Assembly: GCA_036850595.1 (NCBI GenBank)
Contig: CM072166.1
Location: 816,788-880,787, forward strand
Direction of reading: 5' to 3'
DNA from: Rhyacichthys aspro
Taxonomy: Eukaryota; Chordata; Actinopteri; Gobiiformes; Rhyacichthyidae
DNA length: 64,000 nt
Shown: one piece after another, positions 8,656-20,250 of the stretch
How positions within the stretch are numbered: the stretch's first letter is position 1
How the letters are laid out: each line of letters starts with the position of its first letter
Notes under the pieces: generated by a model
Databases searched by the model: none
What the model saw: the letters and a program-made list of their open reading frames with translations, nothing else
What the model was told of the DNA's origin: nothing
Translations under genes and position numbers: made by a program

Positions 8656-10107
8656 CACTGAAGGAGCATCATCTAAAACTGTTCTCTCATCTAAAAACAC
8701 TTCATGTTCCTCATTAATTTTAAAGATAAAGGCAAATGACTCAAAAATTGAATTATGTCAAAACAAAACTGATTTTTTACTTTTCGAAGTCAACTTTGAC
8801 AAATGAGTTTCCAATTAAAACCTAAGGAGAAGATGAGATGGAGAATAATTAGTGACATTTGTCAAAAGCAGCTTGTTCCACTTTTAATGAAATCTGTGAA
8901 AATCAAATTAAACAAAACACTCATGTATCTGAGTCTAATTAATAAAAGAAACACTCAAAAAGGAAAGAACTGAATTAAACTTTATTCTAATTGATTGTGA
9001 TGTGTTTTTGATGAAATGTCATTAAATCCCCGAAGTTTACTCTAAAAACTGACTTTACATTTACATTATAGTTATTTCTGTGAGTCTCAGGGAGGCTCCT
9101 GCAACGTGTGAACGGCTCAGTGGGACTGGAGCTGGACTGTTCCACCCACAGAGAGAGTAAAGCACAACAGGAGGAGAAAAAAAGAGGAAAAGTGAAATGC
9201 TCTTGTGAATTTGTGCAAATTTGTTGTGCTGCTTTTACTTTTATTTACCACAAATGTAAACTTAGCAAAGCCATGTTTTACTGCTTCAAGCTTTAAAACA
9301 GCTTAATTTAACATTTATTTTTATACAACTCAATATTACAACAATAACAGCCTCAAAGAGCTTCACATCCTCTGTCCTTTGAGCCTCCATCAGGATCAGA
9401 GGAAAACTCAAAACAAAAACCCAGCCAAACCTCAGGGACAAACACAGACTCCCAGGAAACAACATACGAATAACTTTGTTCTTTAAAAAGTCAGATGTGA
9501 CACTGTGGCTTTAGAGCAACTGTTTAATCTGGCCGCCAAGAAGTTCAGTCAAAGGACGTACTTCTTATTTGCCAAGAAACTTTTGCTAATCGTGGTAAAG
9601 TTTCAACCAGTCAATGCACAAAGGTTAGCAGCCAATTTACAGACATTTACTCTGAAGATGTGTCCAACAAAGTGGTGATTATAAAGCACGTCCAGGTCTC
9701 TGCTGAGGACTTTTCTCGAGCGATTTGATTCAACCTTAGCCTCGTAATAATTCCTTCTCTGTTCTGATCCTTGTTATTCACTCACACTCATCACATTCAT
9801 CACATAACGTCTAATTATCTTCTCTGTAGAGTTTGTGTTGGGCTCTAAGACAAGCCTTCCCACAGATAATCCACCGTTGTTGAAATCACAGCCTCATTAT
9901 GGCTCCTCTTTGTTCGGGAAGTTTTTTTCTGTAAGAGACACTGTATTCTTTTGTAAAACACAGCATTAGTTCGTGAACGAGGTCAAGGAGCTGAATGAAG
10001 TCTCTGAGAAAAGAAACAACTTAGACACTGAGAGGAAATGTGATTATATGACATTGGAAAGGATCGTTTTAACTCTGAAGCGCTTTGGAGTGAAAACAGC
10101 TGGTCGA
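8656..10107. other. Stretch without recognised features
   Basis: AT-rich DNA. Short open frames at 9108-9296 and 9973-10170 lack any recognised motif, and the second runs into the element fragment at 10141. No gene is supported. Confidence 0.45.
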
Positions 10108-10133
10108 AGAAGAAGAAGAACAAGAAGAAGAAA
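10108..10133 (+). repeat. (GAA)n-type microsatellite
   Basis: Interrupted run of gaa/gaag triplets immediately before the truncated element copy at 10141. Confidence 0.8.
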
Positions 10134-10140
10134 TTGTTGT

Positions 10141-10247
10141 AGTTCCAGGAAGTTGAATAGCTGCAGATAAAGTGTATTTTCAGCTGAATATGTCTTTTAA
10201 CAGAGAAACAGCTGAAAAAAGAAAAGCATCAACAGAGAAAAGGGAGA
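10141..10247 (+). mobile_element. TTAA-bounded element, internal fragment (copy 2)
   Basis: 107 bases from the element's middle, from ttccaggaagtt through the ttcagctgaa palindrome to aagggag. It is nearly identical to the same part of 4165-4744. Both element ends are missing. The left junction is the GAA run and the right junction is unique sequence. Confidence 0.85.
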
Positions 10248-10265
10248 ATGTGTATGGGCCTTAAC

Positions 10266-10345
10266 AGGAACATTTCCAACAGTCGGGTTTTATTCTAATT
10301 CCACAAGATTTTAGTTGGATTTACAATTTAGTTGGATAACAGAGC
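10266..10345 (-). repeat. Small duplicated segment B with 21-mer-like words, first copy
   Basis: Starts with ggaacatttccaacagtc, which recurs at 11220-11237. It is followed by attttagttggattta words of the 21-base minisatellite in T-rich orientation. The second copy is at 11214-11335. Confidence 0.5.
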
Positions 10346-11213
10346 ATTCACCTTTTAAACGATAGTCTCTGGTTCAAGTGTCCAGGAAAAAAAAGAAAAA
10401 AAGCGAATGGGCATCAGCCAAATACGTCCCTTGATCAAGTTTTCCACAGACATTTCAATAGATTTACTGACGTGGATGTTCTCCTTTCATTTGGTTTTAT
10501 AACAGTAGAAAATGGCCGAGGATTAGGTAACAGCGCCTCAATAGACTCCTGCTCAGAGTCTGTCCAAAGGTTAGGGCCATCTCTGTTTGAAAAGAGAAAA
10601 TATTATTCAGATATGACTCAGATGTGCCCTGTTCGTCTTGATTTGTAATGTTAATGATGAACAATGGGATATTTATAACCCGCAGTGGATCTAATGCTCA
10701 TACATATGCACCGACCGCCGCTCCGCTTTGAAGTTCGACTCAGAAAAACATGTTTTACTGCAAATTATTCAGCCGTCAGACACCAGACATCTGCAGAAAT
10801 ATGAGCCCAAACAGTGGTGTGAAATGAAAGGGTTTTACTGTCTGTACGAGAACTCAGAGTTTAGCAACACAACAGACAATCAAAACCACAGGAGAAATGA
10901 GTTATGTTTTTGGACAAATGTTTTCAGCTGCTGCAGGAGAGAGTGGCACCAACTGTTCTGTCTCCACTGCTTTCAGAGAGTGAGAGGTATATTTTTAGAA
11001 ACTTGGTTTACATGAAGACAAATACAACATTTATGTTGTTTTTTCTCTTGGAAAATCCAAACTGATCCAAAAAAAAAAAATCTATTGTGTGAATCCCTTC
11101 CCTTTACAGCTATTTGCAGTCTATAAATATCCAGCTGGACCAGTTTAATGTTGATCTGAGAACCTGAAATTAACCACAGTTTAATCCAGAGGTGTCCAAA
11201 GAGGGACACATTT
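10346..11213. other. Stretch without recognised features
   Basis: No repeats of the main families. A 95-codon plus-strand frame at 10728-11015 has no recognisable motif and sits in unremarkable sequence. Confidence 0.45.
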
Positions 11214-11335
11214 AATGAAAGGAACATTTCCAACAGTCTCCAACAGATTTTAGTTGGATTTAAACAGGTTTTAGATAGACCTGAAAACGTTTTGGTTGAA
11301 TTTGAACAAGTTTTAGTCAGATTTGAATCTGTTTA
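11214..11335 (-). repeat. Small duplicated segment B, second copy, with 21-bp units
   Basis: After the shared ggaacatttccaacagtc come four to five decayed units of the form ttttagttggatttgaacag, the reverse complement of the array at 12552-13322. Confidence 0.6.
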
Positions 11336-11424
11336 TATAAAGCTGCTGCTGCTGGAGCCATTAACAATTCATTTTTTCACTGAAGCCAAGGGACGCACAA
11401 AATCTAATTCTAAGACTAATTCTG

Positions 11425-11510
11425 GGTCAAAAACAGGACTAAAGGAGTCTCAGTCTTAGACTAAACCAGGACTAAACCAATAATAAACCTCGAGTTAAAC
11501 AGGCTCTAAT
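11425..11510 (-). repeat. Short 11-bp minisatellite block
   Basis: A few caggactaaac-type units in minus orientation, degenerate at both edges. The following 11511-12551 is AT-rich DNA with no recognised feature. Confidence 0.6.
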
Positions 11511-12551
11511 TTGAAGAATCTGTCTCATCCAAAACTGAGGAAGTACAAAATAAATCCAAAGCTCAAAAAGCCTGATGACCTCTGAACTCTTCATAATCAG
11601 AATAATGTGTAGTCACTGGTTTTAAAAAGCTGCCAAGACTTGTGTAAATGCATTTTTTCATGAGCTGTTTGAAACAGAAAAACATTCAACTCAGTTTAAG
11701 CAGAAGCGACAGAGAAGCTGGATTTGAAATATGTTTTATCATCCGTCAGCGACTGGAGTCATATATTACGCCAAAATATTCAGATCTAAAAACAGTCTGA
11801 GATTAAAAACAGTGAGGAATGGTCTCTGTGTCAGCAGCTTCTGACGAATGGATCGGATTTTGGAGAGTATTTATTTATTTATTTCCAGGGTTCTGAGTTA
11901 AAAACTGACAAATGATCCGTCTGTTTGAGCAGCATTAAAAATATGAAAAACACAACTTATATATGAACTACAATGGAGGCTTTTATTGTGAAGGAAACAT
12001 GGCAATTAACCAAATGTTCAAATCCAACTAAACCCTTCACTTGTAGAAACTAAATTGGGGGAAAACCAAGACTTCAGTGAATAATTATTATTTAAAACAG
12101 CTTTAAAACAAACATTTAGAGCAGGACTAAACAAGAACTGAGTCGGAACTAAATTAGGATCAAAGCAGATTGAAATGTTACATGTTTTTTCCAAGTTTAA
12201 AGTTCTAGTGTCTGTGTTCAGTTACAGTCCTCTCACAGATATTCAGACTTGTTTGTGTGTTTGAGGTTGAGCTGAGTCAAAATCCCATCACAAAAAGGTG
12301 CTTATGTTCAGAGCTCATTGGTTCCAGCTCTTTTCTCTCAAATAAACCTGAAAAATATAATCTGAAACCGTTTGGGGGAAGTATTTCCAGCTCCGAGTTT
12401 TGGAGGAAATGGGGCCAAACGGGAACTGCATTAATTTGAACCTTTTGAGAGAAAAACACACAAAAAGTATAGAATATCTGATAATTTACCTTAAAGTATG
12501 TCTTCTTTTATGTGAAGAAAAAAGTATTTGAGGTGTTCTATGGATCTATGT

Positions 12552-13322
12552 CTGTTCAAATCCAACTAAAACCTGTTCAAATCCAACTAAAACCTGTTCA
12601 AATCCAACTAAAACCTGTTCAAATCCAACTACAACCTCTTCAAATCTGACTAAACCTGTTCAAATCTGACTAAAACATGTTCAAATCTGACTAAAACCTG
12701 TTCAAATCCAACTAAAACCTGTTCAAATCCAACTAAAACATGTTCAAATCTGACTAAAACCTGTTCAAATCCAACTAAAACCTCTTCAAATCTGACTAAA
12801 CCTGGTCAAATCTGACTAAAACCTGTTCAAATCCAACTAAAACCTGTTCAAATCTGACTAAAACCTGTTCAAATCCAACTAAAACCTGTTCAAATCCAAC
12901 TAAAACCTGTTCAAATCCAACTAAAACCTGTTCAAATCCAACTAAAACCTGTTCAAATCCAACTAAAACCTGTTCAAATCCAACTAAAACCTGTTCAAAT
13001 CCAACTAAAACCTGTTCAAATCCAACTAAAACCTGTTCAAATCTGACTAAACCTGTTCAAATCCAACTAAAACCTGTTCAAATCTGACTAAACCTGTTCA
13101 AATCCAACTAAAACCTGTTCAAATCTGACTAAAACCTGTTCAAATCTGACTAAAACCTGTTCAAATCTGACTAAAACCTGTTCAAATCTGACTAAAACCT
13201 ATTTAGATCTGACTAACACCTGTTCAAATTCAAATAAAACCTGCTTAAATCCAACTAAAACTGTTCAAATCCAAATAAACCTCTTCAAATCCAACTAAAA
13301 CCTGCTCAGATTCAAATAAAGC
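12552..13322 (+). repeat. 21-bp minisatellite array, about 36 units
   Basis: Strict tandem array. The unit contains cctgttcaaatccaac followed by taaaa. Two unit types alternate irregularly, one with ccaac and one with ctgac, and a few units are 20 bases long. A-runs fall at alternating 11 and 10 base steps, which is close to the helical repeat. The right end decays after 13200. No long open frame results because the 20-base units break the frame. Confidence 0.95.
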
Positions 13323-14030
13323 CTTTACTTGTGCCCCTGAAACTAAAGGGTAATTAAGACCCAGCTGGACCCTGACTCCGTCCAGAGAGAGGCTAAGAGC
13401 TGTGCATGTGTTAGATCAGGTGTCAGAGTAAAAAATGTCGTATGTGTTAAAATATGAACTGCCCTTAGCGTTTGGACGACGGCCATTTTGAGACGATAGA
13501 GCTGTAGGTGGTGTGTTCGCTGCCGTTCGGTCTGAGGCTCACAGCTGAAGAGCACAGATAAGAGCCGCAGTCAAGGGGAATGAGGGGCGTTCAGGTGCAT
13601 TCACGGAGCGGGATATTACTGCGCTGGGTTTGAGGAGAGTGTTTGGCGTGTTCAAGGGCTGCTCAAAGTCACTGCGGATTTGAGGGTTTTCCTAGAGTTT
13701 AGCATTAAATCTGTGTGAGAGCAGCATTTAAGGTCAGAATGTGGCAAATACTATTCAATTTCTGGGTATTTTCTGAGTTAGATTAAGACAAAATAGTAAA
13801 GATATATGTTTTTTATGTGTTGTGTGTTTATGTTTTTGGAGAACCTGGTTCAAGTGGAAACTGACTGTCAATTCATCCTATTGTTTAAAAAAAAAAGGAA
13901 GTCGAAAGCCCTTATTATTGAGGAAAAAAAAAAAAAGTAAATAAATAAACACTAAAAATGCAACATATTTTAAACAGAATGAGTCAGTCTCAAATCAACT
14001 AAAACCACAACTGTTTATATATTTGAGTTT
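13323..14030. other. Stretch without recognised features
   Basis: Single-copy-looking. CpG is slightly raised at 13490-13640, where a ggccattttgag word resembles a YY1 site. There is no gene signal. Confidence 0.45.
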
Positions 14031-14480
14031 TAAACCAGACCAAACTGAAGTTTAGAGTTTAGCGTTAGCTTAGCTGTGACTTCAGCGTCAGGACGACAAT
14101 TATCTCCTCCTCGTTAAACATTACGTGATTGAATTGACAGTATTTATCTGTGTTTTACGTTGTCTCCCTTTTCTCTGTTGATGCTTTTCTTTTTTCAGCT
14201 GTTTCTCTGTTAAAAGACATATTCAGCTGAAAATACACTTTATCTGCAGCTATTAAACTTCCTGGAACGTCATGTGACAAGTGTCGACCAATGGGAGCGC
14301 TCCTTTTTGGAGCATGTGATTGTCCAAGGTTTTCTGTTCCTGAATAGAGGTTCTCATCTATTACAATCCCTTAGAATAAACAGTAGATGGATCAGAAAGA
14401 CTGTTTTTACAAATGATTGATTTTACAATAAACTATTTGGGTTTAAACCATTTTCAGAACTAAAAGAAAAAAATATCAGC
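14031..14480 (-). mobile_element. TTAA-bounded element, copy 3 (3' end missing)
   Basis: Reverse-oriented copy running from ccagaccaaactgaag to the left terminus, seen here as aaaaaaatatcag. The right end of the element (GAGACAGGGAC, actggagc) is absent, and about 35 interior bases near the ccagac junction are deleted. The core matches copy 1 almost base for base. Confidence 0.85.
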
Positions 14481-15292
14481 TACAGGCATAAATTATTTAA
14501 ATTACAAGAGAAATACAATCTTTACTATCTTTTTTAAAATCCACAATTCTAACCATTATTATGTCTTCATTATAATCCTGTCCTCATTAAAACCATGCTT
14601 CTTAAAATATCCCGTTCCTGTTTTACAAAATCTCCAAAAGAAAACTCATCTCTGGAGTTAACTGCGACCCTCAGACTGATCTCATCTGAATAAATCTATG
14701 CAAAAATCACTGAAAAAGAGCCCGCTCTCGTTCTGCCGGGACGACGCAGTTCGACTGAAAAACGCTGAGTCAGAGACAGGCTTTAATTGAGTTCCTCTGT
14801 TTGTTTGTCGTTGGGTTTATTCGAGTGCGTTCGGTGCAGAAGAAGCTGATGGAGCCGTCACGCTTCGTCTGCTGCCTCTGGGTCAAACCAACTCAAACAA
14901 ATACGATCTGCATTCTCCGTTTGTCTCCGATTGAATCAGATCGGACCGGGACAATGAGGAGAATGTGCTACTGAGAAAAGAATGGGATAATACGCTGAAA
15001 AGAGACTAAGAAAAGACATGTTTTTGGGATAAACAGTCGTATTCATCAGAAGAAAGAATGACAAATGTGCTTTCTCATAAACCCAAAGAAATTATTAGCA
15101 TCAGCTCTTTTTGGTTTTAGACAGAGACAGCTCATTCTCAGTAAAACTACGTGTCTACAGCTCTCACGCAGCAAAAACAACTAAAGAACTGATTCCTTCT
15201 TGGTTTCACTCACACTTTTGAATGAAACAAGTTAAAAAAGATAGAAAATTAGAAGTTAGAGTTAGAAAAGATTGACAAAGATATTCAAAAAC
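14481..15292. other. Stretch without recognised features
   Basis: Single-copy-looking DNA with moderately CpG-rich sequence at 14720-14950. No repeat or gene recognised. Confidence 0.45.
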
Positions 15293-15311
15293 CTTATTAT
15301 TATTATTATTT
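15293..15311 (+). repeat. (TTA)n microsatellite
   Basis: Uninterrupted tta triplets, about six copies. Confidence 0.9.
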
Positions 15312-15369
15312 ACACTCCAACTCCAAGTTTATCTTTGGCCTAAACAACTCAATCCAAAACATGAGAAAA

Positions 15370-15394
15370 AACACACACACACACACACACACAC
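15370..15394 (+). repeat. (AC)n microsatellite
   Basis: About 12 uninterrupted ac dinucleotides. The following 15395-15893 shows no feature. A few caggactaaac units appear at 15894-15935. Confidence 0.95.
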
Positions 15395-16086
15395 CTTAAG
15401 ACGCACCCAACATTCCAAAATTACAGCAAATAAGGCTTTATCAGTGGAATATGGCCTTTATCATAGGCATAATCCAAAAACCCCAGAAAAGGTCAAAGAC
15501 TGCCATTAAACCAACAGCAGAGCAACAAAATGGCTCCAACTCTAGAAACAAAGTCTTTGGAATATTAACTTAAACGTATTCCAAGTAATTCCACAAACAG
15601 CACCGAGAAAAACAGTTCCAATGTCACACAGCAACTTCCTTCTTTCATCTAACATTCAGAAAAAAAGCACTTCTGGCTAAAAACATCCTGGACAAGTTCC
15701 CATCAACAACAACAACAGGAAGCCACTAAGCCATGTTCAGATAAATGAGTTGGCTTCAGCTGTGTCCAAAACCCAGCCTTCAGAGAAAACACAGCAGGGT
15801 TTCTTACCTGTCGGTCCAGACGAAAGAGGCAGCACCGAGAAAAGAAGAGACTCAGAAAAGACTTTATCAAACAGTGAAGAAAGGAAATAAGTCAAATCCA
15901 ACTAAACCAGGACTAAACCAGTACTAAACCAGGCCTACATCAACAATAATCTGTGATAAAACATGACAAAATCAGGACCACATTTAAATCCAGGGCTGGA
16001 GGACTGAAGTTTTACGTCCATGTTTGAGAGGTGCATGTCTAGAGGTAAAAACTGCCGTTATTTGTGCAGAAAAATGTTTTTTAAAG

Positions 16087-16100
16087 GTTGCCATGGAAAC
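16087..16100. promoter_or_regulatory. RFX X-box-like motif
   Basis: Exact repeat of gttgccatggaaac (also at 1177 and 52560). Downstream flanks here and at 52560 are also similar (attaagggatttca against aatttaggaatttca), so the two may be copies of an old repeat. Confidence 0.35.
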
Positions 16101-16817
16101 ATTAAGGGATTTCAACACCAGAAAATGAAAAAAAAAATTGCAAATTGTGTTGTATTGAAAAATGCACTTTGAATAAGAGTCAATGGAACAAGAAAATGCT
16201 GAAGGAACACGGGTTCAGCTCAAAGGCAAAAGAAAGTAAAGAAGAAAAAATAAATATACTTGACCCAAAATACACAACTTGGAAAACTTTTATTCCATTT
16301 GCATCAACACAGTTATGCAAACACAAAGAAAATGTCCAGGAACCAGGAGGATTAAAGGCTAAAGATGATGGACTGGATTAAACCACTGGACCAAGGACTT
16401 GTCCACGTCTAAATGCTTCAATCTTAAAATAAAACCAGAGCTAAACCATTATTAAACCAAGAGTAAAACTAGAACGAGGTAAAACCAGACTAAACCCGGA
16501 CCTGAAGTCGATTCTTGATAGAGCAGAGAAAGTGCTGCAGTCGGTTTATTTACATTTTCTCTGTGATATCAGTCTTTGTGTCTGTCTGTTTTTGTCCTTG
16601 TCTTGTTTGTTTCTCACAAGGACAATCCAAAACCGGAGCAGAAACCTGTCACATGAAGCGTGAAAAGACCAACGACGGAGGAAAACACGACTCAAATAAT
16701 CCGTCTCGACGTGACTCGGAGAAAATGACCGTCAGACTGTGTTTTACAGACAAGGTCAAAAAACATCCGGGTAAAAAGGAACATATGATAAACATGGATT
16801 TGATTAGGATTCAAACC
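16101..16817. other. Stretch without recognised features
   Basis: Two plus-strand frames of 78 and 103 codons (16145-16381, 16515-16826) have lysine-rich, low-complexity translations with no recognisable domain. I do not call genes. Confidence 0.45.
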
Positions 16818-16978
16818 AGGTTTTAATATAGTCCTGGTTCAGTCCTGGTTTAGACCTGGTTTAGACCTGGTTTAGACCTGGTTTAGACCTTGTGTAGTCC
16901 TGATTTTCAATTTAAACCTGTTCAAATCTATCTAAAACCTGTTCAAATCCAATTTAAACCTGTTCAGTAGTATTACAG
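16818..16978 (+). repeat. 11-bp array joined to 21-bp units
   Basis: Six tttagacctgg/tttagtcctgg units in plus orientation run directly into three units of the 21-base type (cctgttcaaatc) in the opposite-looking A-rich form. It is a junction between the two minisatellite families. Confidence 0.75.
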
Positions 16979-17869
16979 AGTTTATCCTGGTTAAGTTCTA
17001 TTGTATTCTAGGATTTACTTCTACTTTTTAGTCCAGGTCTAGTCCTGGGTATAATCCTGTTTTAGGCCTGCTTTATAACCTGTGTATAATAACTCTATCA
17101 AATATAAAAAGCTGAATTAAACAGATTATAAACAGGTCAGTGATTGAGGCTGATGAGTGAATACAGGTCACATACAGCCTTTGCGTGATGTCACTTCCTG
17201 TTAGCGTGTCTCGTTGAGTGACAGTGAACACAGCGAGGAACACGGCCAACGAGCTTCGGAGTAAACTCAGCTGAGTCGGCGAGTTTTAATGAAGCCCATC
17301 AGCGGACAGTCTCTGGAGGACACAGCACTCTGGACTCTTTCTCAGAGTATTATCCAGTCTCTGTCGGCCTTCTGTCCCAGTTATGCTCCACCAGAGACAA
17401 AACGGATGGGTTTTCTGTGAAGGCCTGAACAAAACTCCGAATTAGACCCAAGAAATCAACAAAACAAACAAAACCGTGACTAAAGTAAGACCAAACTCAA
17501 GATCTTAAACTAAACTGAACTGAACCAGGACTAACTCTGGTCTGAATAAATTCATTTTCCACGAATCACTGTTTTTCACAAACGTACAGTTGATTAAATC
17601 AGACTACACCATTTTTATTTTCATCCGTCTCCGTTCTCTGTGGTGTTGATTGGCGTTGGATAAAACTCTTTAATCTGAGAGTCAAGGTTTAATGAAAAAC
17701 CTGGCCGGGTCTAATCCAGGTCTGTGTAATCCTCTCAGGTCCAGACGGGATTCTAAAGTCCATCTGTGGACTTTGAAAACCAGATCAGAGACGATTCAAG
17801 TGGAGCAAGACCCGGACTGAGACCGAGGTCAAAAGGTGAGAAAACATCCGAGACCGACAAAGATCTGAC
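16979..17869. other. Mostly unique DNA with scattered 11-mers
   Basis: Isolated 11-mer words occur at 17000-17080 and 17463-17540. CpG is raised at 17200-17290. No gene is seen. Confidence 0.4.
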
Positions 17870-18195
17870 GTATGCTGCAGACAGGACTAAAACTAGGCCA
17901 AACCGGGTTTAAATCCAGGACTAAACTCAGACTAAACCAGGACTAACAGGATCTAAAATCTAAAGTAAGTAGACGTAAGAGAGGACTTAGTCTAAAGTCC
18001 TGGATTAAGTCCTGGGTTGAGGCCAAGTTCACTCCTAATTCAGTCGAGTTCATTTAAATTAAAGACTAAATCCACAAGAAAACCAGGACTAAGTCAAGAC
18101 TAAACCAGGTTTAAATCCTAGACCAAAACCTAGACTAAACCTGAAACAAAGCCCCAAAACTTGGACTAAAGCTTGGAGTTTGGAGAAAAGTTTGA
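17870..18195 (-). repeat. Degenerate 11-bp minisatellite
   Basis: Loosely spaced caggactaaac words in minus orientation, leading into the strict array at 18196. Confidence 0.65.
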
Positions 18196-18560
18196 ACCAG
18201 GACTAAACCAAGACCAAACCAGGACTAAACCAGGACTAAACCAGGTCTAAACCAGGACTAAACCAGGACTAAAACAAGGACTAAACCAGGACTAAACCAG
18301 GACTAAAACAAGGACTAAACCAGGTCTAAACCAGGACCAAACCAGGTCTAAACCAGGACCAAACCAGGACTAAACCAGGACCAACCCAGGACTAAACCGG
18401 GACTAAACCAGTTCTAAACCGGGACCAAACCAGGACTAAACCGGGACTAAACCAGGTCTAAACCAGGTCTAAAACAGGACTAAACCGGGACTAAACCGGG
18501 ACTAAACCAGGACTAAACCAGGTCTAAACCAGGTCTAAAACAGGACTAAACCGGGACTAG
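18196..18560 (-). repeat. 11-bp minisatellite strict array, about 33 units
   Basis: Tandem aggactaaacc units with variants aggtctaaacc, aggaccaaacc and gggactaaacc. Blocks of two to four units recur in the same order, for example the run aggtctaaacc, aggtctaaaac, aggactaaacc, gggactaaacc seen twice near 18450-18550. This shows local reamplification. Confidence 0.95.
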
Positions 18561-19118
18561 ACTGGAGCCATTTTTTAATTAGATTCAGTCGTTCTTTTGT
18601 TGAGGTTTGTGTTTGATAAAAACAGAGAAATGATTAAAACTAAAGAATAATCTCATAAAACTCAGTTAATACCAACACCTTCTTCTTCTGTTTTAAACGT
18701 CAGAGCTTTGGTTTGGCGCTGCTGGAAAACTGCAAATAAAACTGTACTCCGGATGTTGAAAAGGTGAATAAATCGTCATCGTGATATTTTTTTTGCCGGA
18801 GGTGTGTGAGATGGAGCTGTGTGTGGGCTGAGAGTGAATCTGCAGAAGAGACGAGGCTAAAGGCCACCGACTCACCTCTGTTCCATTATTCACCTGCTCT
18901 CAGCCTTTTGTTGAGTTATTTATGAGCCGCCGTCTCCGAAAGCACAAACAGGTGGCTCTACCGTTCGAGAGGAGACCACAGAAGAAGAGGAGGAGAGGTC
19001 AGGGTTTACCTCCGGATCAGAAGTGGATTATGATAATACAGGGTTAAGTGTGTATTCAATTACACTTTAAACAACTGGTCCACACTGGTTAACATAGGGT
19101 TTGAACAGTAAGACAGAC
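18561..19118. other. Stretch without recognised features
   Basis: Unique-looking sequence between two minisatellite arrays. A minus-strand 66-codon frame at 18693-18893 has no recognised motif. Confidence 0.45.
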
Positions 19119-20250
19119 ATGTGCAAAACCTGTTCTAATCCTTATAAAACCTGTTCTAATCCATCTAAAACCTGTTCAAATCCATATAAAACCTGTTCTA
19201 ATCCTTATAAAACCTGTTCTAATCCAAATAAAACCTGTTCTAATCCATCTAAAACCTGTTTAAATCTATATAAAACCTGTTCTAATCCATATAAAACCTG
19301 TTCTAATCAATATAAAACCTGTTCTAATCCAAATAAAACCTGTTCTAATCCACATAAAACCTGTTCTAATCCAAATAAAACCTGTTCTAATCCATCTACA
19401 AACTGTTCTAATCCAAATAAAACCTGTTCTAATCCATCTAAAACCTGTTTAAATCCACATAAAACCTGTTCTAATCCATCTAAAACCTGTTCTAATCCAT
19501 CTACAAACTGTTCTAATCCAAATAAAACCTGTTCTAATCCATCTAAAACCTGTTTAAATCCACATAAAACCTGTTCTAATCCATCTAAAACCTGTTCTAA
19601 TCCATCTACAAACTGTTCTAATCCAAATAAAACCTGTTCTAATCCATCTAAAACCTGTTTAAATCCACATAAAACCTGTTCTAATCCATCTAAAACCTGT
19701 TCTAATCCATCTACAAACTGTTCTAATCCATCTAAAACCTGTTTAAATCCACATAAAACCTGTTCTAATCCTTATAAAACCTGTTCTAATCCAACTACAA
19801 ACTGTTCTAATCCATCTAAAACCTGTTTAAATCCAGATAAAACCTATTCTAATCCATCTGAAACCTGTTCTAATCCATCTAAAACCTTTTTAAATCCAGA
19901 TAAAACCTGTTCAAATTCATCTAAAATTTGTTCAAATCCAACTAAAACCCGTTCTAATCAATATAAAACCCGTTCTAATCCATATAAAACCTGTTCTAAT
20001 CCATATAAAACCTGTTCTAATCCATATAAAACCTGTTCTAATCCATATAAAACCTGTTCTAATCCATATAAAATCTGTTCAAATCCATCTAAAACCTGTT
20101 CAAATCCATCTAAAACGTGTTAATATCCATCTAAGACTTGTTCAAATCCATTTAAAACCTGTTCAAATCCATCTAAAATCTTTTTAAAACCAAATAAAAC
20201 CTACTAAAATCCTTATATACCCAGTTCAAGTTCATATAAAACCTGTTGAA
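19119..20250 (+). repeat. 21-bp minisatellite array, about 53 units, with a long open frame
   Basis: Tandem repeats containing cctgttctaatccat with a variable triplet before aaa. Units are exactly 21 bases, so frames persist. From ATG 19119 one plus frame stays open for 334 codons to TAA at 20121-20123 and translates as heptads TCSNPxK, where x is Y, S, N, H, T or D. There is no signal peptide and no non-repeat domain. No promoter or splice site could be tied to it. The frame is most simply a consequence of a stop-free 21-base unit, but translation cannot be excluded. Confidence 0.9.
19393..19812 (+). repeat. 105-bp higher-order repeat inside the 21-bp array
   Basis: The variant word catctacaaactg starts at 19393, 19498, 19603 and 19708, exactly 105 bases (five units) apart. 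It next starts at 19792 after 84 bases, one unit having been lost. The intervening unit order is the same each time. Confidence 0.9.

Noticed and set aside
12552..13322. CRISPR-like regular repeats
   Set aside because: Units are contiguous with no variable spacers, and the genome is eukaryotic in character. It is a minisatellite.
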